Shown here in pieces: positions 35,721 to 45,871 of a stretch of 64,000 nucleotides of DNA (within the stretch, counting starts at the first letter, position 1; each line of letters opens with the position of its first letter). Location of the stretch: assembly GCA_012845835.1 (NCBI GenBank), contig JABAKD010000001.1, positions 12,911,501 to 12,975,500 of the forward strand. Direction: 5' to 3'. A model generated the notes under the pieces. It was not told the DNA's origin. It saw only the letters and a program-made list of their open reading frames with translations, and ran no database searches. The translations under genes were made by a program, and so were the position numbers. This DNA comes from Undaria pinnatifida (lineage: Eukaryota > Sar > Phaeophyceae > Laminariales > Alariaceae).

Positions 35721-35880
35721 GCACCCTAAAGAACCTGAAAAATATGGGCTTGCGACCGCCATTGTTTATTTTGAAGCGCCACAGCCGGGGTACTCTATGG
35801 TATGATATGTTACAAATTGATATATTACAGCGCAGTATTACAGCAATGAGCGTGGCTCTTGCCGCAGTCGCCACTCATTG

Positions 35881-36030
35881 AGATTTACGATTTATAGCCT
35901 CTCTCGGTGGTTGTTTTTTCGGTAATTCATAGTTGACAGATTGCCTCGGGGACATTGGCCCAGTGAGAACATAATACCATGAAAATTGGATTAAATCCTC
36001 CACTTCATATCGAATTCCCCCCCGAGGGGG
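35881..36030. other. Spacer without recognised features
   Basis: Short unique sequence before the next minisatellite, including a CCCCCCCGAGGGGG palindrome-like run near 36017. Confidence 0.3.
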
Positions 36031-36435
36031 TATGCATTTACCCGGGTATTACCAGTGCCCGGGACTTCTGTAAGTTCTGTAGGACATTCAAACCTGTACC
36101 CTGAACTTCTGGAAGTTCTGTACACCCGTGCCACAGTACCCGGAACTTTTGTTAGTTCTGTAAGACATTCATACCCGTATCCGAACTTCTGTTAGTTCTG
36201 TAGGACATTCATACCCGTACCCGGCCCTCATGTGAGTTCTGTACGCCCCGTGCCACAATACCCGGGATACGGGTACATCATGTTTTGTACCCGCCCGGAA
36301 CTTTTGTGAGTTCTGTACGCCCGTGCCACAATACTCGGAACTTCTGGAAGTTCTGTAAGACTTTCATACCCGTACCCGAAACTTCTGGAGGTGCTGTGAG
36401 ACTCCCATACCCTTACCCGGAATCCACAATCCCTT
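36030..36435. repeat. Minisatellite with GAACTTC..GAAGTTC palindromes
   Basis: Repeats of ACCCGGAACTTCTGTAAGTT, CTGTAGGACATTCATACCCG and ACGCCCGTGCCACAATA, at about 40-55 bp spacing. Several units contain GAACTTC-TG-GAAGTTC, a 7-bp inverted repeat around two bases. Confidence 0.85.
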
Positions 36436-37180
36436 CAGAACATAACTTTGTGAAGTTTGTTTTGCGGTACTAGTAAAAGGATTTTGTGTTTTTTAAGAGT
36501 ACGCGATAGCACTCAAAGAAGATGTTGGTTATAATATAACCATTTCAGGCTCGAGTTTCGAAGAATTAAGAACATGGCCTCTCTTGTATTGAAAATAGTG
36601 TCGGGCACGCCTTAATACCCAAGAACTCCTTGGCCCGGCCAAAAATAGGAGACTACTAACAGGTGTGGCCTACTGCTGTGTATACCATACCCCAAACGCC
36701 ATCCTAGACTAAACCGAAGTAGTTTGCCTCCATTATCGTGGGCGCATTTATGAACTAAAGCGAGAGCTGTGATCTGGTGATCGTGATCGCTGTACTTTAT
36801 TACTGTGTACAGCAGCAGTCGTCGTGTCACGATCTTGAGCTACTCGTACGATACCATTCTACAGGGGAAGACGTAGACGAGGTACATCCAATCTCTACCC
36901 CCTTTGTCGCAGGCCGAAAAAATAGGACTGCGACCGACGACGACCGACACGACACAAGAAGAAACGCAAACGATAATCGAGAATCGGCAAGCCGAAAACC
37001 CGCACCCTTTCTCAACCACATACCTGAATGGATGAAAATTTAGGAACCGATGTAATACTATTATGAATACCAAACGGATATTACATTCCACCCCAAAGTG
37101 GTATTGGTTGCGGCCGTATTTTCAAGTTTCAGGAGTAGTTTCGTTGTTGAGCTGTTGGAAGATATTAAAAAAAAACAATA
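36436..37180. other. No recognised gene
   Basis: A frame at about 36866-37042 (+) follows an acceptor-like TACCATTCTACAG and ends with TAG. It has an Asp/Arg-rich composition and no recognisable domain, so I do not call it. Confidence 0.25.
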
Positions 37181-37184
37181 ATAC

Positions 37185-37425
37185 ACTCCAGCTGTGAGAT
37201 CGAAGTTTTTGCCGAAACTCATCTTTGCAAGCTGTGTGTGATACTCCGATCGCTTGTTGTTGTTGTTGTTGTTGTTGTTTCCACATTATTAACTCGCATA
37301 ATCAAATCCGTGGTCAAAGGACAGGCTCCACGCGTATTACGGGTTGTGTGTCCTCATTAAGGATATAAGTCGGCGACTCCCCTTGGAACTACAGTTAGTG
37401 TAGCTAGCAGGGTCAACATGTTTAT
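37185..37425 (+). repeat. Dispersed repeat D1, copy 4, interrupted by (TTG)n
   Basis: The D1 blocks TACACTCCAGCTGTGAGATC and CTTTGCAAGCTGTGTGTGAT are followed by a TTG microsatellite (37255-37279) and about 40 bp of other sequence. Then come CGCGTATTACGGGTTGTGTG, TCCTCATTAAGGATATAAGT and CGGCGACTCCCC, matching copy 1 on both sides. Confidence 0.82.
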
Positions 37426-37657
37426 GTGGTACTTTGAGGATCCCCGGAGGGACCTGACGAGGAGCTCGGAGCTACCCGAGCTGCTGACGCTGCTGATCAT
37501 GTGCTGGCGAGGGAAGAAGACGGCGTACGCACGGGGCATGCGGGCTAAGCTGCGTGCCTCCCCAGTACGCGCCACGCACAATCCTGTAGGAGGGGTCTTG
37601 ACAAAGGTGGCGCGCCGAGGAGCGCGCCGAGGTTACACGGTAGCTACAGAATTCTGA
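37418..37657 (+). CDS. Hypothetical small protein (79 codons), doubtful
   Basis: This is an ATG-initiated open frame directly downstream of D1 copy 4. It starts MFMWYFEDPRRDLT and is rich in Arg and Leu, with LPELLTLLIMCW and KVARRGARRGYT. No domain is recognised, no promoter or splice signals are seen, and the opposite strand is also open over the same stretch. It may be chance in GC-rich sequence. Confidence 0.15.
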   Translation: MFMWYFEDPRRDLTRSSELPELLTLLIMCWRGKKTAYARGMRAKLRASPVRATHNPVGGVLTKVARRGARRGYTVATEF

Positions 37658-37994
37658 AGTACAGCAGTAGTAGCACAGCAACATTGACCCTTTGGGGGGG
37701 GCTGTGTCAGCATAATAATATGATGGCGACCAAAACGGCATTGATTTTTTTTTTTTTTTGATGCTGAACAAGTGCGATCTCACCAAGCGTACCAGGTAAG
37801 CGTCTACGAAGAGCATACAGCAGTACAAGTACCGCCATGCTGCGCATATGTGTGGCACGGCTCCTCCACACCGGAGATCGGACACACTCCATGCCCCAAC
37901 AGCTGCGGCTGATTCCTGCGGCCGACGCTGTAATCGACAATTTCTTTCGGCACGGCCTCCTTCCGGAACCCCAGAAGGGAGCAGGGAGCAGGAA

Positions 37995-38110
37995 ACAGGG
38001 TAAAATAAAAGTTTAGGATGGATTTTTTCTTTAGGATGGGATTTTTTTTTTTTCGTCGAGAAATCGTCAAAAACATTTCCGACCGAACATTTTTTCGCCC
38101 ACTTCTTAGT
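37995..38110. repeat. Dispersed repeat R, copy in one piece
   Basis: CAGGGTAAAATAAAAGTTTA, GGATGGATTTTTTC and TTTAGGATGGGA lead into a T run, then CGTCGAGAAATCGTC and AAAACATTTCCGACCGAACA. The second half recurs, reversed, at about 45797-45871. The first half recurs forward at 55874-55911. These two matches flank the 10-kb transposon complex. Confidence 0.78.
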
Positions 38111-38860
38111 CGTCATTGTGTAAAGGATTAGAGGCGCGCCGAACGTGAAAAGCTCATGTGGCTCTGCGTACATCTGAGGATATGCCGGCGTTGTGGTTTC
38201 GTGGGCTTTTTTTTGTGGTCATTTGTACGAAAAGAAATGAAATGAAAAAGGTAACAGTAGTAAAAAATGTATGTATTGTGTCACGTCAGATAAGAAGTTA
38301 TATCAAAATATATTATGTATTGTTTCCCGTCAGATAAGAAGATTTAATTATATCAACAGCAGTGATCATAAGCCCCCCTCCTCTCGCCCCCAAGACGAAC
38401 AACAACAACCACAACCACCACGATCACGTGGGTCACAGGTATACCATGACCTGTGATGCTGAATGATGCTTTTCTATAACACTTAATTGTACTGGTAGCT
38501 CATTCCCCTGATCACCAAAAGCTAGTATTAATATTAATACTATACATACATGTAGTATGATATGTGTATGTTAACCCGTTGGCTTACTCTTTCGCGCCGC
38601 TCTTTTCATATCATATGGAGATGGCAGCAACCAAAAAAAACAAAACAACGACTGGCATTCCTGTTATATTCAGGCATGTTCACCAAAACAACAAACAGCT
38701 GCTGTGGTTCCTGGGTATGGAGCACACTCACCCGTGACAGTCTCTAAGCAGGGGGCTCGTCCCCCCTCCCTGGCTTCTATGGTGGTATATACAAGGTAAC
38801 CACTACTTATCTTTACGTTCCATAATAATATGGTCGATCCTTGTAATAGCATCCACATAT
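38111..38860. other. No recognised gene
   Basis: Two copies of TATGTATTGT(G/T)TC(A/C)CGTCAGATAAGAAG lie near 38270 and 38313. Nothing else recognised. Confidence 0.35.
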
Positions 38861-38863
38861 TAT

Positions 38864-39176
38864 GCCGGTCGCCTCGGTGGCGTGTCAGGTTATCCTCGAG
38901 CCTGGTATAGGTCAGTTTCGTGAGTTCAAATCCCCCCTAGTGCACACGTACTCACTTGAATAAATTCGTGGGGACTCTTCTTGAGCACAAATTGACTTGC
39001 AGAAAGCGCAAGAGCGTGAGTTAGCTAACACTCGATGGAAAATCGACGAGCAGTGGGATTGCTGAACCCTCTGCGCGATAAAAGTCAAGGTAAGAACTTG
39101 GGGGGAGAAGGGACGACACCTGTGACCACGGGTTGTCCAGAAGCTGGAAGGCAGATGTGAAAAAAAAAAAAAAAAA
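38864..39176 (+). mobile_element. SINE family S1, full-length type copy with poly(A)
   Basis: The head GCCGGTCGCCTCGGTGGCG, GTGTCAGGTTATCCTCGAGC and GTGAGTTCAAATCCC is tRNA-like, with a clear B-box-like end. The body (TCGACGAGCAGTGGGATTGC, CCCTCTGCGCGATAAAAGTC, GTGACCACGGGTTGTCCAGA) ends in a 17-A tail at 39160-39176. No target duplication was seen by eye. Confidence 0.83.
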
Positions 39177-39179
39177 CTT

Positions 39180-40075
39180 CGTTGACCGCCAGGCAATCCG
39201 TTCCCTTTCGATGTGGAACATACCATGACCTCCACCACCCTCACCGACAACTACCAGTGATACGTACGAGGTATACATACATAATAACCATATACTCAAA
39301 GTATATACACACCCACGTAATGCGACAGTAAAACAATAAAATAAATGTTAGAGCTTAGACTATATCCACAGTATTATTCCTGTCCGACCCCATATACAAA
39401 AACAAACAGAAAGAGACTCCCGCCCGCGCTTCACCGCCCCCCGCTCGTCCTTTGCGCCGGGCGCGCTTGTTGGTGCTGTAGTATCACTACACACCACCAG
39501 TACACACCAGAACATAAATCGGACGAGAGGTTTGAACGATTCGCCCATTCTCTACTCCTCACATATTTTCTAGAACGTTTGTATCGTAGACAAAGTTTAT
39601 CTACGCTCGTACCAAGCACATCGCAACCACCATTTATACTGCATATATATTCGTTACATATGTGCAGTATATATGGGCACAATGTGCCCTCTTTATCACG
39701 CTATTTCCTGATACCCCCCAGCGGTCTTTCCTGCCCTTTTCCGGATAAATTTGATTTCCATATTATTATAGTCCAAAACTTGTCGACATTTACTTGGCAA
39801 TGCGCTATTGCCCGTTCCAAATAGGTTAAGGAAGGGCGCCACGCTCTCGAACCCTGCTTCCCAGCTCTTTCCCTGCATCAGTCGCCGATAGCCCCCATAC
39901 ACGAGAAAAATGGCATGGTATCAAAAATACTGCAAAATTCAAAATTCGCAATTGCCCCAACTCTTCAGCTCCACGGTGGGATGGTCGCCAAACTTGATCG
40001 TAGTACAACTACGATTCTCCCGAAAGAGTACGAAGCCCCTCTGAGTCTTCTCCAGATCCCCGCTGTAGACCCCAC
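39180..40075. other. No recognised gene
   Basis: On the minus strand at about 40060-39940, a short frame reading GDLEKTQRGFVLFRENRSCT and ending with TGA looks protein-like. It is too short and has no partner exons, so it is not called. Confidence 0.25.
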
Positions 40076-40079
40076 GAGC

Positions 40080-40240
40080 ACTTAATATCTTGCAGGAAAC
40101 CCTCTGCGGCGATAATAAATGAGGGCACGTACCGGGAGGGGGGGCGGGGGGGGGGGGGGGGGCGTCACCTGTGACCGTTGCTTGTCCAGAAGCTGGGAAG
40201 TAAAAGGATGAGATTTGAAAACAAAACAAAAACTCTTACA
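40080..40240 (+). repeat. SINE family S1, partial copy
   Basis: CCCTCTGCGGCGATAATAAA, GAGGGCACGTACCG, a long G-tract and GTGACCGTTGCTTGTCCAGA match the 3' half of the copy at 38864-39176, ending near A-rich sequence at about 40225. Confidence 0.72.
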
Positions 40241-40244
40241 GCGT

Positions 40245-43200
40245 ACATCTTAAAGTATGATATATAGGGGTGGCAGGCGAAGAAGAGGAGAGCTGTCCAA
40301 GTATAAACGATACAACAAAAACACGAGCAATGTGCTGTATGTAGTACTCATACCGGTGTTTTTAGTGCTCGCTGTGCCCAGTATATACTAGACCAGTTTA
40401 AAAAGTAGCCGGTAAGTATTATCTATATTGTTGTGGTGTTCCAATTGGCCTTCTTGTCTTGTGAATACTAAACCATTTGGTAGAAGTTTTAAAGGTGGTT
40501 AAGCTCCGAACGATGAACATGGTATACCACCAGGTACGTGATTTTCACAAGTTAGTAGCTCCTCGTTCCTCTGTACAGCAGTATGGACGGGAGTCTAACC
40601 CTTTTACAACTGCAATCGTCGTTTTGGGACAAGATGCCAACAAATAATGTGGGAGCTCTACTGGGGCTAACGTCGTGTCATCTTAAAACAAACATGCAAA
40701 AGGAAAAAAAGAAAAAAATAGAGCGTGCATTGGCCCCCGCAAAAACAGAGCGTGCAGGGTATCAGTGTTCGACGTTGCTCACCATGCGAGTACTCGCAGT
40801 ATAACCGCTCATACTGCGTTCTTCTCAAGTATGTCGGGGTTCACTACTGTGGATACTACCCGTACTTGCAGTATTTGGGGTTGTATATTGCTTATACTGC
40901 CAGGACTGTCAGCAATTCGGCCGTTAATGTTGATAGTGCATCAAGTATTCGCAGTACTAAAATACTTTCTGCAGGGAGAATCGGCAAAACAGCGTTTGTT
41001 TTCTTTTTCGCCGTCCGACAAAACTCACGATCCGACATGTTCTCATGAACACACGATTTTCCAAATCGGAGCGAACAGCTGTGAGAATCACACGTACATG
41101 TGTGGACAATCGAAAGGCGACAAGCGACAAGCGACATATGACAAGGCTTTGAGTGACACTAGCGTACACTGTACTCCAGTACGGTACATAAGGTGGTAAC
41201 ATCTGCATTTTATGAGGTTCTTCTGTTGAGGAGCTCCATGCCCCACACAACAAGCTATCTGCCCATGAGACAAAACAAAAGTGGGAACCACGCACACACT
41301 GCTTGTACGAATACGAACGAACACAGTAAAACTTGCCTTTTATTTGTCCTCATGAAGAGAGTTAGCTATCCGACCGCAACCATCTGCCCACCAAGCGGCT
41401 GATATTATATGTATATCGACATCCTCTCCGTCACGTCTATTCGCCAATAGTAAGATTTCGGAGCCCGCTTTCCGCAACCTTCCGAAACAGTGGTAGAACG
41501 AAGAGAGCTTGCACCCTGTCACCTGACCCCAGCACCAGCAAACAGAATTACAACAACGGTGGCACGGGGTCAGACACACATCAATCACGCCTACGCGCGT
41601 ACGGTGCCGGACAATGGACACTCACAAGAAACAGAAATACTGACACACACTGCGTCTCATATTAGGGAGAGGGTGTTTCTACACAAACATCAGTATAAAC
41701 GCTGTCGAGGTTTTTTGTTCCTGCTAATATCATCTGCTTCCCTATTTCTTGTTGCTTACTACAGCAGTAAGTGTCATGTAATGTATCCTTCAACAAGCAT
41801 AGACGGGCACAGGCACACGGATCACTGGTGCTCATGAGTTTTCGAAGCACATGTTCGGTGGGGCGTCCTTGCCAATCTTGCTCAACGCCTGGGTGCCTGG
41901 TATCATTGTGGTCTCAACGATCCCTTTCGATATTCGGATGATTGCCTTTAAGAACTCCTGAAGACAAACAGGTCGCTCGTGCTAGCTATGTCGGGCTTGG
42001 CATGGTACGGTTCCACAAAACCGTTTGCAGTCTACCTCTGCTGACAAGCCCGCGAAGCGATGCTTCTCGGCTTGGCGATGCTCAGTGTGGTGGGGTGTGA
42101 GTAGCTAGTTGTGAGTTGTCTTGTGTCTTCCTCGCCGACGCGACCTACGCGGCGCATTTTTATTTTACGTTATATTTTGAAATTTAAACTTGTTTTTAAC
42201 ACGGCTTGTCTATTCGTACACTTTTTATTATTATAGAAAGCTCGATGCCCGACGCTGCCAGGTATCGGTATGAACTATCCATGGTCAGGCACAGGGATCG
42301 CTGCTTCCATGGCGAACATGGTGCAGCCATGAGCGAAGCAGCACTGCTGTCTCCCTCGTTTATGTTATATGGTCTCCTCTTGGGCTGTCCTTCTTACGAA
42401 GGAGGAGCAACACCCAGCGTACCCGGCGTAATACACACAATACATGCCATCAGAAACCTACGGAAAAGGTACAAGAAAGGCTCTGTTGCAAACAATGTAA
42501 ACGGGGTGTGTGGCTACTGCAATACATTTCGACGCAAACGCGTGTGGGCAGAAATGTTACGGGCACTTGATGGGCTCCGTTTGCATTTTTCAAAAACATT
42601 TGAGGGCCCGTATTAAGGGTCGCAGCAGTTCAAAAATATACATAAAAAAGAAATCGGACACAGGATACGAGAATTTTATTGTTCGAAAATAGAAATGTTT
42701 ATACCAGTTTGAAATCAAGAATGCTTTCTTTATAATATGTACACCGCAGTACGCATCCACACACATACATATCAATGTTTCAAGGATCTCTGCGCTCCGA
42801 AAACATTTCGGACCAAACGCGTTTGCATGTAAAACTAAATTGAAGCTTTCGACCTTCAGTTATGTTTCTTCGTGCTTGGTATTCACACGACGACACATCC
42901 AGTTGACTAAACCCAAGTCCCCAGTCAGCCTGGTCGCAGACGGCTATGGGAAGGATCAGCGAAGCCTACGGGCAAAACACACACGCAAAAGCGGGGTTTG
43001 AAATGCGTGCGTGGCTCGCCAACTCTAGCGATGAGCCGATTATTGGGAGCTGTGACCGAGCCTGTATACTTCTTACTGGATGGTTGGCATTGGTAGTGCT
43101 GAAGGCGGAGACAGCATCGGCTGCAACAGATAAGATACCGCGGTACTCAGGCATATGCACTCCTTGCCTCGCTTGCTATCCCAAGCCTCCGGGATTATCT

Positions 43201-43465
43201 CACCCACAGCCCCTTGCTTCTTTCTACGCCCTGTTCACGCACGCGAGAATCAGACGATGCACTTGGCGGCGTACTGCTGCTTTCTCGGATTGTTTTTTAT
43301 GGTAATGAAAAATGCCCATACTCACACACGATTTGTATATTGTCATCGGAGTTCCGCGACCGAGCCTTAGATCCTATGGTAGGATATTATTAGTGCGTGA
43401 GGAGGAGAGCAACGAACAGCTGTAGCAAGTGCGCTATCCAGCTTGAACAAACGTTTGCCGTCGTT
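40245..43465. other. No recognised gene
   Basis: Several open frames (for example 42206-42616 + and 41340-41480 -) have ordinary amino-acid composition. I cannot match them to a family or give them splice borders, so no gene is called. Confidence 0.28.
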
Positions 43466-43469
43466 TACG

Positions 43470-44400
43470 CACCAAGCCTCATGTCTGAATCTTCTCATCT
43501 GCAGGTTTCCTATCTAAAGCTCTGTATACGCTGCTACACGCACGTGATACCTGGTAGTCTTGTACCAGGTATGTATGGCACGCGCATGTGTTGTGTTATT
43601 TTTGTGAGGTCAGCTACGTACAAAAAAAACGCTCACTCGAGCTCACGTTACTCCTACGCGTACGAGCACTATTCGTGAGCCTTCAGTACATCAATAACGG
43701 TGCACGTCTACGTTGGACTCGTGTTCTACTGCTGCTACTCCGCTGCTGCTGCTGCTCCTGCTGCTGCTGCTGCTGATGCTGCTGCTACTATGAATACGGC
43801 GGAACATCGTTGTTAAGACAAGGAGATGCTCTTCGGCCTAATTGCTATGGTATCGAAAAATGCCGATATATCCAGATACACCCAGCACTCGATCAGCTTT
43901 AAAAATATGCGTCGTCTGTTGTAGTGTACTAACTACTCTGTACGTCGGCGGCTGGCTGTCGTTTTTCGAAATAAGTTGGAACAATGTTTGTGCCTTGCTG
44001 GTATCGCAAGCCTCTGCCTTGCATGGTATCGCAAGCCTCATGTCTGTAACTGCTCTGAAGCTGTGTAACGCACGTGATAATCTTGTACCTGGTACGAGTA
44101 TGTACGTGCTATTTCCGTGCAGCAAATTGCTACGACTACTGCTGTCTGTACTACAATGCCAGCTACGACGTACGTACAAAGAAATGTAAACATTACTTCT
44201 CATGTTGCTCCTACCCGTACGAGTACGACTTGTATTATTGATGAAGCAACCCTGTATCGACAGCGGTTCATGTCTACGTTGGGCTCGTGTACTTCCGCTT
44301 CTATATACTCTGCTGCTGCTATGAATACGCAGAGCATCTGCCCGGCTTAATTTTCATGGCATCGAAAAAATGCCGGTATGTACGGCACTCGATTCAGTTT
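43470..44400. repeat. Diverged tandem duplication of about 550 bp
   Basis: The first copy (about 43470-43880) and second copy (about 44025-44390) share AAGCCTCATGTCTG, GCACGTGATA next to TACCTGGTA or TACCAGGTA, ACGTACAAA, CTCCTACSCGTACGAG, TCTACGTTGG(A/G)CTCGTGT, TGCTGCTATGAATACG and GGCATCGAAAAAATGCCG-like blocks in the same order. Confidence 0.75.
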
Positions 44401-45067
44401 CTGTATACAACAGCAGCAGTACGTAGTTGACTGCTGCCGTGTCAGGTGTGATCAGCGTGCTAGTATACCTCTCGGTACGAATTTCGGACCCGATTCCCAC
44501 CAAAACTACGTGCAAGTACTGGTTGCTGGGGGGCACAAAACGCCAAGCGATCCGTCGAAGCTCATATTTACAAGTTTGTCGAGGTACTGCGATTGCGCGC
44601 GCTACCGGGTGTGTAGTGTGCCTTTACGGAGCATATACAGTACGTCGGTAACACTCCTGAGCTATTACAGTTCCAGAGGGTCCACAGGATGATTCAGCAA
44701 AGGCGGTCAGCCTGCACCCTCTTTGCGCGCGACAAAATCATCTCGGAACTACAGCCAACAGCAGCAGCAGTAGAAAGTCCTCGAGGATGCCAGACTGGTT
44801 GACTGGACATTCGACAAGCACGCGACAAGGGTGAAAGTAGAAAGGACAAACACTATCTATCTGGAGCCACCAAGCCACTGGCTCGGACGTAGTACTTGTT
44901 GCGTGGCTGGCGATTATGGGATTTGCACATATGGACGTGCGTCCCGCCATGGCTGGCCGGTGACCCTGCGAATAAGAGTGTCTCAAAGCCTTGTTCGTTA
45001 AAAATAGAGTTTTACCGAGGTGAGAGGCGACCGATCCAACGTGAGAGACGTGCCTCACCTTTTACAG
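44400..45067. other. No recognised gene
   Basis: Both strands have protein-like frames near 44740-45058, but neither shows a domain or a consistent splice structure. Confidence 0.28.
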
Positions 45068-45173
45068 ACCCTGATCTCGATCGCATCGATGAGGATGTGG
45101 CACCTCCCATAGCGAAACTTCCTGAACGCAGGCTGTTCTCCATTCCTCCATCACGGTTAGCCGTGAATAACAC
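45068..45173 (+). CDS. Possible exon of an unidentified gene
   Basis: The acceptor is CACCTTTTACAG and the donor is CAC|GTGAGC, both close to consensus. Between them are 34 complete codons with ordinary composition: PDLDRIDEDVAPPIAKLPER, then RLFSIPPSRLAVNN. No family is recognised. An upstream stretch ending at GGCCG|GTGACC near 44960 does not join in phase. Support is splice-site quality and composition only. Confidence 0.3.
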
Positions 45174-45525
45174 GTGAGCTGATAGACTCCTCTACTCCTG
45201 ATGATTCACCACTCGAGCACTCGCATCTCCCGCGATCGAAATGCGATATGAACCAACAACCGAGAACCAAAAGCTAGAAAGGTTTCGCAGCTAGTTGGCG
45301 TTCTAGTTCTGCCTTAAAGATTAAAAACAATATTTTGGCTGCGACGCGCTTGACAAAATCATTTCCCACTCCCGGTTTCTCTCCTCCTCCACAGACGGCT
45401 ACGGACCAGCACGCCGGCGGCCGCTTGTAGCTGCTGCACATACATACATTATACGCGACCTTGATGAGGCAGCCATGTCAATTTTCGTTCATCGGCCATA
45501 CACAGGTGGTTGGTGGCGTCATATA
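45174..45525. other. No recognised feature
   Basis: Intron or intergenic sequence between the possible exon and D1 copy 5. Nothing identified. Confidence 0.3.
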
Positions 45526-45527
45526 AT

Positions 45528-45625
45528 AATACGCGCGATCGGAGTATCACACACAGCTTGCAAAGATGAGTTCGACAAAATATTCGATATCAGCTGGAGT
45601 CAGTTTAAATTTTCATAATAATATT
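45528..45625 (-). repeat. Dispersed repeat D1, copy 5
   Basis: TAATACGCGCGATCGGAGTA, TCACACACAGCTTGCAAAGA, TGAGTTCGACAAAAT and CAGCTGGAGT occur in D1 order on the minus strand. Confidence 0.82.
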
Positions 45626-45796
45626 AGAATAGAATGTGACTGCTGTGCACTGCCTTGTGTTTTAACTATTTTTATAGAAGATGCTGGCTTGATGCAGACA
45701 CAGCAGCATCGGATCTACCGTATTTATCCCTAGATGCACGCAGAGGCACAATAGAATTTTGAGCTTGGCAACGATGACTAGTAGATAGTCGGGAAA

Positions 45797-45871
45797 ATAT
45801 GTTCGGTCGGGAACCCTCGGTCGGAAATGTTTTTGACGATTTCTCGACGAAAAAAAAAAAATCCCATCCTA
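45797..45871 (-). repeat. Dispersed repeat R, half copy at the left of the complex
   Basis: GGTCGGAAATGTTTTTGACG, ATTTCTCGACG, an A run and TCCCATCCTA are the reverse complement of the second half of repeat R near 38034-38110. The last 19 bases before the transposon are repeated as the spacers between copies A, B and C. Confidence 0.78.

Noticed and set aside
37472-38173. 233-codon minus-strand frame as a gene
   Set aside because: It starts in repeat R and runs through T tracts that give poly-Lys. It has no domain and the plus strand is open over part of it.
32592-38945. Functional tRNA genes at the S1 heads
   Set aside because: The A and B boxes are recognisable but no complete cloverleaf with a proper anticodon stem can be drawn, and the sequence continues into a shared SINE body with a poly(A) tail.
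42206-42616. 136-codon plus-strand frame with ordinary composition
   Set aside because: No recognisable domain, the start codon context and splice borders are unsupported, and length alone is not evidence.
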